33,507 bases of DNA from Candidatus Margulisbacteria bacterium GWF2_35_9. GTDB lineage: Bacteria; Margulisbacteria; Riflemargulisbacteria; GWF2-35-9. Both the position numbers and the translations under genes were made by a program. Each line of letters opens with the position of its first letter. The stretch's first letter is position 1. The notes under the pieces are model-generated. The model ran no database searches. It saw only the letters and a program-made list of their open reading frames with translations, and was not told where the DNA came from. Below are positions 16,722-25,108 of this stretch, one piece after another. The DNA lies in NCBI GenBank assembly GCA_001783275.1, contig MFRH01000099.1, positions 1 to 33,507 on the forward strand, read 5' to 3'.

Positions 16722-17393
16722 TTACAGGATGAAATCCTTGTTTATCTCATAATCCAAAACAGGCAGCACACTTTCCCTCACTTTTCCAAGACATTTTATC
16801 CCGCTGTACTTATTAATCATCCTAGGATTATCTCTTATAATTTCAGTTTCTTTGTCTTTTGACGGATAGAAATTTACAATAAATCCCAAAATAGTTATGT
16901 TTCGTTTCTGAAGCGCTTTTATTGTTAAAAGGCTATGATTGATTGTTCCAAGTTCTGGACGAACCACCACAACTACCGGGACGTTCATTATTTCTATCAT
17001 ATCAATCATGAGCGCTTCATCCGTAATAGGAACGTACAGCCCCCCCGCACCCTCAATGACAACATGCTCGTTATTTTTCTTAATATGTTGAAAATCTTCC
17101 ATTATCGTATCTATGCTTATTTTGATGTTTTCCTTCTTTGCAGCTTGAAATGGAGACATGGGGGCATCGAGCAAATAAGAAGAATATTTTCCACTATTAT
17201 AGTGTAGACCAGTCAGTCTAGTGACTTCTAAAACGTCTTCTGATGATTTTTCGTTATTATCAATGACAGCGCCGGTTTGGATCGGTTTATAATAGGCTGT
17301 TTTCTTACCGGTTTCTGTCAATATTTTAACTAGTACTGACGATACTACCGTTTTGCCAACGCCGGTATCCGTTCCTGTAACAAAAACATCCAT
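16722..17393 (-). CDS. bioD: Dethiobiotin synthetase
   Basis: ATP-dependent ring closure of 7,8-diaminononanoate with CO2 to dethiobiotin, the penultimate step of biotin synthesis. 223 aa. P-loop GTDTGVGKT (residues 7-15), KPIQTGA, EGAGGLYVPI, and VRPELGTINHSLLT match the family closely. The ATG overlaps the polA stop by one base (TAATG), so it is coupled to polA. No bioA, bioB or bioF is nearby, so its placement in a replication/translation block is unusual; it may be a relocated gene or the cell may import later precursors. Confidence 0.95.
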   Translation of the reverse strand: MDVFVTGTDTGVGKTVVSSVLVKILTETGKKTAYYKPIQTGAVIDNNEKSSEDVLEVTRLTGLHYNSGKYSSYLLDAPMSPFQAAKKENIKISIDTIMEDFQHIKKNNEHVVIEGAGGLYVPITDEALMIDMIEIMNVPVVVVVRPELGTINHSLLTIKALQKRNITILGFIVNFYPSKDKETEIIRDNPRMINKYSGIKCLGKVRESVLPVLDYEINKDFIL

Positions 17394-20089
17394 TATTTTG
17401 CGTTTAACCAGTCTGTGCCCGTCCCAATGTTAACCGTTAACGGCACTTTTAACACAACGATCTTTTCCATCACATTTTTAACAATTTCTTTAACATCTTC
17501 CAACTCATTTTGAGTTGCTTCCACAACTAATTCATCGTGCACCTGAAGGATAATTTTAGACTCTTTCCCTATTAATTCTTTTTCTAATTGCAGCATTGCC
17601 ATTTTTATTATATCCGCTGCTGTTCCTTGAATTGGCATGTTTATTACCATACGGTCGATCGCATTTTTTTCCATTTTACTTACATCATTATAATTTGGGA
17701 AAAACCGTTTTCTACCGAACAATGTTTCGATATATCCATTCTTGCTAACCAGCTCGATTGTCTTCTCAATATAATCTTTAATCATCGGGTATTTTTCAAA
17801 ATAAACCGCCATGTGGTCTTCGGCTTCTTTACGGCTAATTTTTAATCGTTGCGCTAGACCGAACGCTTTCATTCCATATGCCAGTCCAAAATTTATTTCC
17901 TTCGCTTTTCGTCTCATCGCAGAAGTAACCTCTGTTAAAGAAACACCAAACACTTCTGCTGCAGTGGCAGTATGAATATCTAAATTATTTTTAAAGGCAT
18001 CAATTAACTTCTTATCTTCACATATGTGAGAAAGTACTCTAAGTTCTATCTGTGAATAATCTGCCACAATTAATATTTTACCTTGTTCAGATATAAAAGC
18101 CTTTCGAATTCTCTCTCCATCTTCAGTACGGATCGGTATATTTTGCAAATTAGGGTCACTACTACTTAGTCTTCCGGTTGCAGCAACAGTGACATTAAAC
18201 GATGAATGGATTCGATCATGTGAGTCTGCCAACCTTGGAAGAACATCTATATATGTATTAAGTAATTTTGTAACCTGTCGATAACTAATAATCATATCGG
18301 CTATCTCATAATCTGGCGCCAAGGACTCTAGCGCATCTATATTTGTGCTAAAACCCGTTTTAGTTTTCTTCTGTGTTGGCAACATTAGTTTATTAAACAA
18401 AATGTCCCCTAGCTGTTTCGGAGAATTCAGGTTAAATTCTTCTCCAGCCAAAATAAATACGTTTTTTTCCATTTCCAGCGCTCTTTTATGATAATCCGTC
18501 GAGAGTTCTTTTAAGTAGTTCTTGTCTATTTTTATTCCTCTCTTTTCAATAGCAGTAAGTGCTTTTATGATAGGAAAATCAATTTTGGTATATACATCAT
18601 CAAGTTTTTGTTCACGCATTTTAAGACTTAGATCATCCGACAATGTTAAAATAGACTCAGATCGACTTATCATATAGGGTAATATTTGAGCAGCGCTTAA
18701 TTCGGTTACATCCTTTATTTTTGCCACATCCATTATGTCCTTTAGTTCTGGTATTTGCTCTCCCTTATTATCTCTAACTGTATTTTTTATGGAGTGATTT
18801 GACCGATCCGGATGAAGCAAATAATCCATTAACATCGTATCAGCCTGGATATTTTTTATTGTGACACCATTAGATTCCAAAATAGCGGTTATTTCCTTAC
18901 TATCATGTACCTTTTTTACTATCAGATCATCTTCTAAAAACTCTCTCATACTTAAAAAAATATTTTCTTTCTCCGGTGCAAACATGGGACCAAGATTGTT
19001 ATGATAACTTTCGTAGTTGCCTTGATTATGATGAAGTGGGATATAAAAAGACTGCTTGTTTCCCAATGAAAAACTAACCCCTAAAATATTGCCGTCCGTC
19101 ATTTTCTTTATATACATGGCAAATACGCTGGATTTCTTCAGTTTTGCGACAAGCATATCAAACGCTTCCTTTTTATCTATGACAGTACCACTATATGTCT
19201 TTGCTTCAACTATTTTTTCAATGTCATGCGCTAAATACTTTCGTGCCAAATTCTGCATTTCAAGTTCATTAAATAACGGCCTGACTTTGTTATAATTAAG
19301 TGCTGTATGTTTAAACGTAATTTCCATAGGAACGGCGATATTTATGCGTGCTAAGTCCCGACTGAGATATGCCGTTTCCTTACCTTCGATCAACTTCTCT
19401 TGTACACGCTTTGAAGATACAGCCTCAATATTTTTATAAATTCCATCTAACGATCCAAATTCTGCCAATAAACCAATAGCAGTTTTATCTCCAATTCCTG
19501 CAATACCGGGTATATTATCTGAGGAATCCCCCTTTAGTGCTTTATAATCGACAACCTGTTCTGGTTTTATGGACATTTCAAGTACAACTCTAGATTCATC
19601 ACAGGTGACGATATCTGAAATGCCTTTTTTTGTTAGCAAGGCAAAGGTATTATCTCCGACCAGTTGAAGAACATCCTTATCTCCCGTTAATATATAGCTA
19701 TTAATTGTTTCGTTCTCTTTTTTTGCTAATTCGGCAATCGTTCCGATAACATCATCCGCTTCGAAACCCTCTTTCTCAATTAGCGTAACCCCAATATCCT
19801 TTACAAACTGTTTAATATAGGGCACTTGTGAACGAAAATCATCCGGTGACTTTTCCCGATTGGCTTTGTATTCCTTATACATTAGGTGTCTGAATGTAGG
19901 AGTGGGCAAATCGAATGCCACAAAAAGATAATCTGGTTTTTCCCGTTCAAGAACACGAAAGAACATAGTGACAAAACCCTGTATCGCATTTGTTGGCTGA
20001 CCACTTTTTGTTGATAATGGTGGCAAAGCGTAATAGGCTCTATATGCTAAGCTGTGCCCATCGATTAGAAGTAGTTTTTTTACGCTAAT
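17393..20089 (-). CDS. polA: DNA polymerase I, apparently starting at an ATT codon
   Basis: Repair and Okazaki-fragment polymerase, about 898 aa. 5'-nuclease domain: LLLIDGHSLAYRAYYAL, FVAFD, EGFEADDVIGT, LTGDKDVLQL and GDSSDNIPGIAGIG. Polymerase domain: ADYSQIELRVL (motif A, about 675), RRKAKEINFGLAYGM (O-helix, about 726) and QVHDELVVEA (motif C, about 851). In the middle exonuclease-like domain the expected D-x-E proofreading site reads FAMYIK (about 321), so proofreading is probably absent, as in Bacillus and Thermus Pol I. The frame opens after a TGA at 20096-20098 and has no ATG, GTG or TTG before the TTG at 20026, which would remove the catalytic Asp of LIDG. ATT at 20087-20089 has AGGTG 7 nt upstream. 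It overlaps the tautomerase by 10 bp. Confidence 0.93.
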   Translation of the reverse strand: MSVKKLLLIDGHSLAYRAYYALPPLSTKSGQPTNAIQGFVTMFFRVLEREKPDYLFVAFDLPTPTFRHLMYKEYKANREKSPDDFRSQVPYIKQFVKDIGVTLIEKEGFEADDVIGTIAELAKKENETINSYILTGDKDVLQLVGDNTFALLTKKGISDIVTCDESRVVLEMSIKPEQVVDYKALKGDSSDNIPGIAGIGDKTAIGLLAEFGSLDGIYKNIEAVSSKRVQEKLIEGKETAYLSRDLARINIAVPMEITFKHTALNYNKVRPLFNELEMQNLARKYLAHDIEKIVEAKTYSGTVIDKKEAFDMLVAKLKKSSVFAMYIKKMTDGNILGVSFSLGNKQSFYIPLHHNQGNYESYHNNLGPMFAPEKENIFLSMREFLEDDLIVKKVHDSKEITAILESNGVTIKNIQADTMLMDYLLHPDRSNHSIKNTVRDNKGEQIPELKDIMDVAKIKDVTELSAAQILPYMISRSESILTLSDDLSLKMREQKLDDVYTKIDFPIIKALTAIEKRGIKIDKNYLKELSTDYHKRALEMEKNVFILAGEEFNLNSPKQLGDILFNKLMLPTQKKTKTGFSTNIDALESLAPDYEIADMIISYRQVTKLLNTYIDVLPRLADSHDRIHSSFNVTVAATGRLSSSDPNLQNIPIRTEDGERIRKAFISEQGKILIVADYSQIELRVLSHICEDKKLIDAFKNNLDIHTATAAEVFGVSLTEVTSAMRRKAKEINFGLAYGMKAFGLAQRLKISRKEAEDHMAVYFEKYPMIKDYIEKTIELVSKNGYIETLFGRKRFFPNYNDVSKMEKNAIDRMVINMPIQGTAADIIKMAMLQLEKELIGKESKIILQVHDELVVEATQNELEDVKEIVKNVMEKIVVLKVPLTVNIGTGTDWLNAK

Positions 20090-20259
20090 AATTCGTCACC
20101 TACTGCCCAGTTTTCTCGTTCTACTTCATCGAAAACGATATAGACAGTATCTTTTTCTTTACCTGCTACTTTCTTTAGTACATCACACATACCTTTTGCA
20201 ATTTCTTCTTTTTGGGATTTTTTTAACTTTCCGGCAACTTTAACATTTATATATGGCAT
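20080..20259 (-). CDS. 4-oxalocrotonate tautomerase family protein
   Basis: 59 aa, small tautomerase of the 4-OT/DmpI/YwhB family. After removal of Met the catalytic Pro1 is exposed (MPYINVKVAGK). The family's second half is recognisable: KEKDTVYIVFDEVERENWAVG, with the D-V-x-V/I-x-F-x-E-x-x-x-x-NW-x-x-G pattern. Conserved arginine in that segment is present (ER-ENW). It catalyses keto-enol tautomerisation of 2-oxoacids or related compounds; the real substrate here is unknown. SD AAGGAG lies upstream of the ATG. It is first in the minus-strand block and its 3' end contains polA's ribosome site and start, so polA translation is probably coupled to it. Confidence 0.9.
   Translation of the reverse strand: MPYINVKVAGKLKKSQKEEIAKGMCDVLKKVAGKEKDTVYIVFDEVERENWAVGDELLA
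20097..20101 (-). promoter_or_regulatory. SD site supporting the ATT start of polA
   Basis: AGGTG on the minus strand, inside the tautomerase gene, ends 7 nt before the ATT at 20089 and 4 nt before an earlier in-frame ATT at 20092. It is the only SD-like sequence that can serve full-length polA. Confidence 0.6.
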
Positions 20260-20322
20260 ATAACTCAGCTCCTTTCAGTAAAACAATTATTTCTGTGTTG
20301 AGACATTTTAGCACTTTTATAT

Positions 20323-20369
20323 CTCTCCGTCAGCAAAGCTGCTACCTCTCCTTAACAGGGGAGAAAAAA
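20323..20369. repeat. Double-hairpin intergenic repeat element
   Basis: On the + strand: CTCTCC, then the hairpin CAGC-AAA-GCTG (20331-20341), then CTCTCC-TTAACA-GGGGAG (20346-20363, 6-bp stem with one G-T pair) and six A. The arrangement CTCnCCGTCAGC...GCTG...CTCC...GGGGAG resembles, from memory, a short palindromic repeat scattered between genes in many bacteria, particularly Firmicutes. Only this copy is in the window. The T-run is on the wrong side for a terminator of the minus-strand genes. Confidence 0.45.
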
Positions 20370-20445
20370 TCTATCGCCGTCGCCGACCTATCCTAAAGCA
20401 AGGGAATACAAAATTATTGGCTAATAAGTTCTTTTAGGATTTATT

Positions 20446-20910
20446 TTAAATTTCGGTTATTATTTTTACTTTTTCATAAATTTGACTATAGATTAACGCA
20501 TTCTTCTGAGCTATTTCCGCAAGTTTGCATCTATCTTTGGGCCTAGTTTCAAACAATAGATATACTAATCGTTCTGAATCCCGACAAATGAGCTTTAATG
20601 CTTTTATTTGTTCATTTCCATTTGTACTTCTCATTAGATTTATTGGATCGGTGTTTCTTACTAAAAATTGTTGGGCTTCTTCGCTACCATATTTTAATAT
20701 ATACATTGAAACGTTTAAAAGTAATTGTTCGGTAATGTACCTCTTCGTTCTTCTTGTATATCTACTCATTTTATCAGTCAGACTTTCACTATTGTTAACT
20801 GTTTCAAGAAGAATATTTGAAAAACCGGTATAAAAATCTCCCCACTCATCTGCAAAACGATTTATTAATACTAATAATTCATTATTATTTGAAATTATTT
20901 TTTTATACAC
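20446..20910 (-). CDS. Hypothetical helical protein
   Basis: 154 aa, start GTG at 20910 with AGGA 8 nt upstream. I do not recognise it. The protein is predicted mostly helical, soluble and basic in the middle (YTRRTKRYITEQ). There is no signal peptide, membrane segment or motif of a known enzyme. It lies between the lysE-type gene and the tautomerase on the same strand, with about 100 bp before it and 186 bp after it, so it is probably a separate unit. Codon use matches its neighbours. Confidence 0.6.
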   Translation of the reverse strand: MYKKIISNNNELLVLINRFADEWGDFYTGFSNILLETVNNSESLTDKMSRYTRRTKRYITEQLLLNVSMYILKYGSEEAQQFLVRNTDPINLMRSTNGNEQIKALKLICRDSERLVYLLFETRPKDRCKLAEIAQKNALIYSQIYEKVKIITEI

Positions 20911-21010
20911 TATTTTAATCCTAGATTCATTTATTAGTTTATCGGATCAAATTAACTTTTATCCCACGTGAAAATGATAATAAATGAAATAATTTATAGG
21001 AGTTTTTGAT

Positions 21011-21604
21011 TTATTTTAAAATGTAAATAACTGATAACACCAGAAGAGTTGCCATGCCAAAGTTAAAAAATTTAAACACGCTGTCATTCTTTAAATATGA
21101 CCCGATGATGGTTCCAAACAGCGTCCAGAGGGACATTGTGCAGGTACTGACAGAAGCGAATATCCCAAGAATCACTAGCACTGATAACCAGTAATATTCG
21201 CCTACCAGAGTGAATGTAGACATGGTCGTTATAGTAATCATCAGCCCTTTTGGATTTACAAACTGAAACGCAGCCGCTTCTATAAATGACAGCGGTCGGT
21301 TCTGTGAATCTTTCGCGCCACTCCGTCCTGAAATTAAAATTCGATAGGCTAAATATAGCAAATATATCGACCCCAGAATTTTAAGAATAGAGTGTAAAAA
21401 TGGTACTAACTCAAAAAGCACTCCCAATCCAAATGCAGCGGAGCTAAATAAAATAATCATCCCCAAAACAACTCCTAGAATATGAGGAATACTTCGTCTG
21501 AACCCGAAATTAACTCCCGATGCGGTTAACATGATATTATTGGGCCCCGGTGTTCCGCACATGGAGATAGCAAATATTATTAATGGGATAAGCGCATAAT
21601 TCAT
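21011..21604 (-). CDS. LysE/RhtB family exporter
   Basis: 197 aa with about six membrane helices. The N-terminal family signature is clear: FAISMCGTPGPNNIMLTASG, then GFRRSIPHILG, and the mid-protein QFVNPKGLM motif. Such proteins export amino acids (Lys, Thr, homoserine lactone, Cys) at the cytoplasmic membrane; the substrate cannot be told. No SD precedes the ATG; instead TATCAT lies 6 nt before it with TTTTCA 17 bp further upstream, so the mRNA is probably leaderless. It is divergent from the radical SAM gene. Confidence 0.9.
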   Translation of the reverse strand: MNYALIPLIIFAISMCGTPGPNNIMLTASGVNFGFRRSIPHILGVVLGMIILFSSAAFGLGVLFELVPFLHSILKILGSIYLLYLAYRILISGRSGAKDSQNRPLSFIEAAAFQFVNPKGLMITITTMSTFTLVGEYYWLSVLVILGIFASVSTCTMSLWTLFGTIIGSYLKNDSVFKFFNFGMATLLVLSVIYILK

Positions 21605-21610
21605 ACTGCA

Positions 21611-21639
21611 ATGATACGCATAAAAAAATATTCTGAAAA
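21611..21639 (-). promoter_or_regulatory. Candidate leaderless promoter of the LysE-type gene
   Basis: Reading the minus strand: TTTTCA (21639-21634), 17 bp, TATCAT (21616-21611), then 6 nt to the ATG at 21604. The predicted start of transcription falls on or next to the start codon. Confidence 0.45.
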
Positions 21640-21766
21640 GAGTCTTTTTAACACATACATTCTGATAGCGTTAGACCAACTGACCTTCACCGGAGCAGAA
21701 ATCTTTAAAAATATATTAATAGATTTCTGTGTGTTAATTTTTAATTTTTCTTTTATACTATTCCAA

Positions 21767-22849
21767 ATGAATTCTCAGCACATAAATTTACTTAACAACA
21801 ACATTAAAGAGCTCATTTGGGATGCCATCAAAATATCCTTTCGTAATCCGAGTTTTTTATTATTTGCTATAAAGACTTGGTACTGGCAAAATAAAGCACT
21901 TCGACGAAGACTTGCATGGGAAGCAAAAGGTCAGCATGTACCTCCATTTTTAATTGTCAGCTTAACACACCAATGTAATCTTAACTGCAAGGGGTGCTAC
22001 TCCAGAGAACAAAAACGTAAAGAAGGGAAAGAAATGACTCCGGAAACCTTTAAATCCCTTCTGAAAGAAGCAACGGAATTAGGTGTTACATTTATTCTTT
22101 TAGCAGGAGGAGAACCTTTACTACGCAAAGACCTTCTGGATATTACTAAAGAGTTTCCGCATATTATTTTCCCGATGTTCACTAATGGGTTGTTGATTAA
22201 TGCTGACTGGATTATGCAATTCAAAAAACAGAAAAACGTTTTACCGATAATCAGCATAGAAGGATTGGAACAGGAAACCGATTTGAGACGGGGACAAGGG
22301 GTCTTTAAGCAACTTGAAAAAACGGTTCAGTTCATTAAACAAAAAAGTGTTTTCTATGGGCTGTCTTTTACAGTTACACGTAAGAATGCTGCCCTTTTAC
22401 TTGATACGGATTTTGTTGAACCACTTATTAATAAAGGTAGTCGGATATTCTTCTTTATTGAATACATTCCTGTGAAAGAAGGAACGGCGTCGTTAGTTCT
22501 AACAAAGGAACAACGACAGGAACTAAATAGTACCCTCGCTTTTTTTCGCAAGGATTTTCCGGGGCTTTTTATTGCATTCCCGGGAGACGAAGCAGCGTTA
22601 GGTGGCTGCCTTGCTTCCGGAAGAGGATTTGTTCACATAAGTCCAGAAGGACTGGTAGAACCCTGTCCCTTTGCTCCCTATTCTGATTCTGAACTTGGCA
22701 AATATAGTTTAAAAGATGCCATCAACTCACCTTTTCTAAAAAAAATACGAGAACAACATGAACTGCTTCAAGAACATAATGGCGGATGTGCGCTTTGGGA
22801 AAACAAGGAACTTGTTAAAACCCTTCTGATGGAAACTTCCAGCATATAA
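21767..22849 (+). CDS. Radical SAM protein with C-terminal extra cysteines (SPASM-like)
   Basis: 360 aa from ATG 21767. Radical SAM motif CNLNCKGC in SLTHQCNLNCKGCYSRE, SAM-binding LLAGGEPLLRKDLL, MFTNGLLI and SIEGLEQETDLRRG, all typical of the AstB/PqqE/heme-synthesis-like branch. C-terminal cysteines (LGGCLASGRGF, VEPCPFAPYS, GGCALWENK) suggest an auxiliary SPASM/twitch cluster. Relatives begin with the helical leader (NPSFLLFAIKTWYWQNKALRRR) seen here. The frame is open back to ATG 21611, but the extra 52 residues are hydrophobic, poorly conserved in character and overlap the likely promoter zone, so I take the later ATG; neither has a good SD. Substrate unknown; probably peptide or small-molecule modification. 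Confidence 0.85.
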   Translation: MNSQHINLLNNNIKELIWDAIKISFRNPSFLLFAIKTWYWQNKALRRRLAWEAKGQHVPPFLIVSLTHQCNLNCKGCYSREQKRKEGKEMTPETFKSLLKEATELGVTFILLAGGEPLLRKDLLDITKEFPHIIFPMFTNGLLINADWIMQFKKQKNVLPIISIEGLEQETDLRRGQGVFKQLEKTVQFIKQKSVFYGLSFTVTRKNAALLLDTDFVEPLINKGSRIFFFIEYIPVKEGTASLVLTKEQRQELNSTLAFFRKDFPGLFIAFPGDEAALGGCLASGRGFVHISPEGLVEPCPFAPYSDSELGKYSLKDAINSPFLKKIREQHELLQEHNGGCALWENKELVKTLLMETSSI

Positions 22850-22918
22850 AAAATAGTTGGGATTAATACCCCTAAGTAAACGATATATTTATAGTATCTT
22901 AATTCGTGGGGGATTATT

Positions 22919-23722
22919 ATGTTTCACAAGATTATCAGCATTCAACCATCTTTAATACCAACCGCTAATCCTTTAGAAAGCCTATATAAAGGCGAAGTAG
23001 CCTTTAATACGCCTACTGCTTTTGTTCAATTTATTAAAAAAGAAACCGGACAAGATCTTCCGTTAAATGCTGCTCTTAACAAATATGCGATCTTATTGTC
23101 TCTAAAATTATTAAATAACAATTTTGGAATTCAGAAATCCATCGATCAAAACAGCCTGAGCTTTTTTAATGTTGAACATCCGAACTATCTGAATCATTTC
23201 AGCAACGAAACAGATAATCGTGTCATTAGCAGGGAATTGATTCTTAATTACATTTTAAGCAGGAATCTATTTCCCAAGGAATTAGATTCTCCCATTCTTT
23301 CTAAATTTATTGCATCATACCCCTCTAGTTTTTTTGGCGGGATGCTTATTTCTTCTCTGGTTATGAACTGTTTTTCAAAAAACATGCTAGGTTATATTAA
23401 AAACTCACTCCCAATAGTGAGAACTTATCTTAAACATTCTTTTCTAGATTATATGCCTCCACTATCCTCATGCAATATGTCTCCGACCGATATACTTTCT
23501 TTTCTAGCACTTTCATTAGGTGTTGGCGTGCTTATTGATCTGGTTTTTGGCATTGGGATTCCAAAGATTACGGGTACCAATGGCAGCGACCATTACCTCA
23601 ATCAAGATAAACTAAACAAGACTACTCCTTTAGAAAAATGGGTGCGTGAAGCATATGATATCGATCAGTTAGCATTAACAGGATCAATTGATCAATCAAA
23701 AATAGAAAATCTTAAAAATTGA
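22919..23722 (+). CDS. Hypothetical protein A of a three-gene cluster
   Basis: 267 aa, not recognised. GTGGGGGA upstream of the ATG is a usable SD and a -10-like TATAGT is at 22890-22895. The start MFHKIISIQPSLIP resembles the start of the next gene (MNYKIISIKSFPMD). Around residues 190-215 there is a hydrophobic, glycine-rich segment (LALSLGVGVLIDLVFGIGIP) that could be one membrane helix. A C-terminal polar tail follows. It is 10 bp from the next gene and so probably cotranscribed. No catalytic motif is visible. Confidence 0.65.
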   Translation: MFHKIISIQPSLIPTANPLESLYKGEVAFNTPTAFVQFIKKETGQDLPLNAALNKYAILLSLKLLNNNFGIQKSIDQNSLSFFNVEHPNYLNHFSNETDNRVISRELILNYILSRNLFPKELDSPILSKFIASYPSSFFGGMLISSLVMNCFSKNMLGYIKNSLPIVRTYLKHSFLDYMPPLSSCNMSPTDILSFLALSLGVGVLIDLVFGIGIPKITGTNGSDHYLNQDKLNKTTPLEKWVREAYDIDQLALTGSIDQSKIENLKN

Positions 23723-23732
23723 TGGAGAGATG

Positions 23733-24620
23733 ATGAACTATAAAATAATTTCGATCAAATCTTTCCCTATGGATATGTCCGGTATATTTAAAAGCTCCGA
23801 GACTATTATCGATACGATCCTGTCTATCTGGCACAACTATTGGGATAGCCTTGGGTTATCTCCACAGGAAGCGTATACAGCTTTCGATCACCATAATAAT
23901 TACAAGCAAAATACAAGCGGTAAAAATAGATTGGAAGATTTTTTACTACAGGAGCTTATAACCCAGTTTTCTAGTCAAGCTCTGAGTGCCCCTACAGCTA
24001 TGGAAAAAACACTAATTACAACACCGATGAATCATATTAGAGATTTGGTTGAATTTACGGTTGCTTGCCATTTAAAAAAGGAAGAAAAATCTGCCTTATT
24101 TAATATTCTTAGCACTATTATTAATACACGAAAAGATGAACCCGAAACTCTCGATACCGTTCTTGCAATCTTAATTAAAAGCAATAATCAGATCAACAGT
24201 TATTACACAACTGAATTTCATGACACATTGTGCAATATTCTGACTGATATTTACACAAAAAGTGACGGAACCGCTAAGGAGGAAATCCTTCGTATTGCAA
24301 AAGATAAACGGATGCTTACGTTTATAAATATTTTAAATAACGTGGTAAAAAATGATGAACAGATTATGTTCATTGAGAAAAAACTAGGCTTATATTTTTC
24401 TATCCTTGATACTATTCTATATGCGTTATCAAACCCTTCAAAATTACAGGATGTGATTAACAACCTTGAGCAATTGGCCCAATTAGGGGCTTTCGATTTA
24501 ATAGAAGATCTCACCCGTTCATCAATATTCAATATGGAAAGGTTCAATTTTAACAATTTAATCTCAACCACAATGGGTTTTGACGTCCGCAATATGGAAA
24601 TCTGGAAATCCAAATATTAG
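23733..24620 (+). CDS. Hypothetical protein B of a three-gene cluster
   Basis: 295 aa, not recognised. Two adjacent ATGs (23730, 23733); GGAG at 23724-23727 is better spaced for the second. The sequence looks helical throughout, soluble, with repeated leucine/isoleucine heptads that could form an alpha-solenoid or coiled coil (for example LFNILSTIINTRKDEPETLD). The N-terminal KIISI-x-S pattern is shared with protein A. No signal peptide or membrane helix is seen. Confidence 0.65.
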   Translation: MNYKIISIKSFPMDMSGIFKSSETIIDTILSIWHNYWDSLGLSPQEAYTAFDHHNNYKQNTSGKNRLEDFLLQELITQFSSQALSAPTAMEKTLITTPMNHIRDLVEFTVACHLKKEEKSALFNILSTIINTRKDEPETLDTVLAILIKSNNQINSYYTTEFHDTLCNILTDIYTKSDGTAKEEILRIAKDKRMLTFINILNNVVKNDEQIMFIEKKLGLYFSILDTILYALSNPSKLQDVINNLEQLAQLGAFDLIEDLTRSSIFNMERFNFNNLISTTMGFDVRNMEIWKSKY

Positions 24621-24722
24621 AAGAAATGAAAGCTAATAGAATAAATATAAATAATGTTTAATTAGTCTTAAACCTGTGCATACTCTGACATATAAATACC
24701 AATTATAATCGGAGGCAATGAT

Positions 24723-25073
24723 ATGAATGAGACCTTTCTAGAAAATGATAAAACGGCACAACAAACAAAATTTTCGGGTGTTTTTTTTGGTGGGAATGTA
24801 CCAAAATCTAAACTGGCAAAAATATTAACCAATATCGAAGAAAATAGTGCCATCGACTTTGTTAAAACTACTGGAAACGATAAAATTGGGGCGAAATTAC
24901 AACTACTCCTACCTGAACCTTTAGGAAAAAGTTATATTGAGGATACTGTTAGTTTACCCTTCGCTGAAAAAGGGATTATTATAGACTCGATCACTCTTGA
25001 TGCAGATAATGAATCGGCTATACCCGGCACGATGTTATATCTGATGACAATAGACATTAGTGGTTTAAAATAA
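24723..25073 (+). CDS. Hypothetical protein C of a three-gene cluster
   Basis: 116 aa, not recognised. GGAGG lies 7 nt before the ATG. The N-terminus is polar, followed by FSGVFFGGNVPKSKL and a C-terminal beta-rich half ending LYLMTIDISGLK. It follows protein B after 102 bp. A -10-like TATAAA at 24691-24696 with TTAAAC 17 bp upstream could give it its own promoter. The composition (few Cys, many Lys/Glu) fits a small cytosolic protein. It ends 35 bp from the convergent sfsA stop. Confidence 0.6.
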   Translation: MNETFLENDKTAQQTKFSGVFFGGNVPKSKLAKILTNIEENSAIDFVKTTGNDKIGAKLQLLLPEPLGKSYIEDTVSLPFAEKGIIIDSITLDADNESAIPGTMLYLMTIDISGLK

Positions 25074-25108
25074 CCCAATAAACGGCAACAATATAACTTA
25101 CAATCCAT

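Noticed and set aside
17393-20026. polA starting at TTG 20026
   Set aside because: This would remove the LIDGHS aspartate and the conserved Y-R-A-Y helix of the 5'-nuclease, and no SD precedes it.
20346-20369. Hairpin plus homopolymer as an intrinsic terminator
   Set aside because: The run is A on the + strand, so the T-run precedes the stem for the minus-strand genes that would need it; no + strand gene ends there.
21611-21766. 52-residue N-terminal extension of the radical SAM protein
   Set aside because: It overlaps the divergent promoter zone, has no SD and the family leader begins later; ATG 21767 fits better, though this is not proved.
22859-22872. GGGATTAATACCCC as an operator, with a similar tract at 28291-28302
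   Set aside because: On pairing base by base the symmetry is poor beyond GGG/CCC and the two sites do not share a consensus.
24251-24613. 120-residue antisense reading frame opposite hypothetical protein B
   Set aside because: It has no SD, lies wholly inside a gene with better coding pattern on the other strand and has shadow-like composition.
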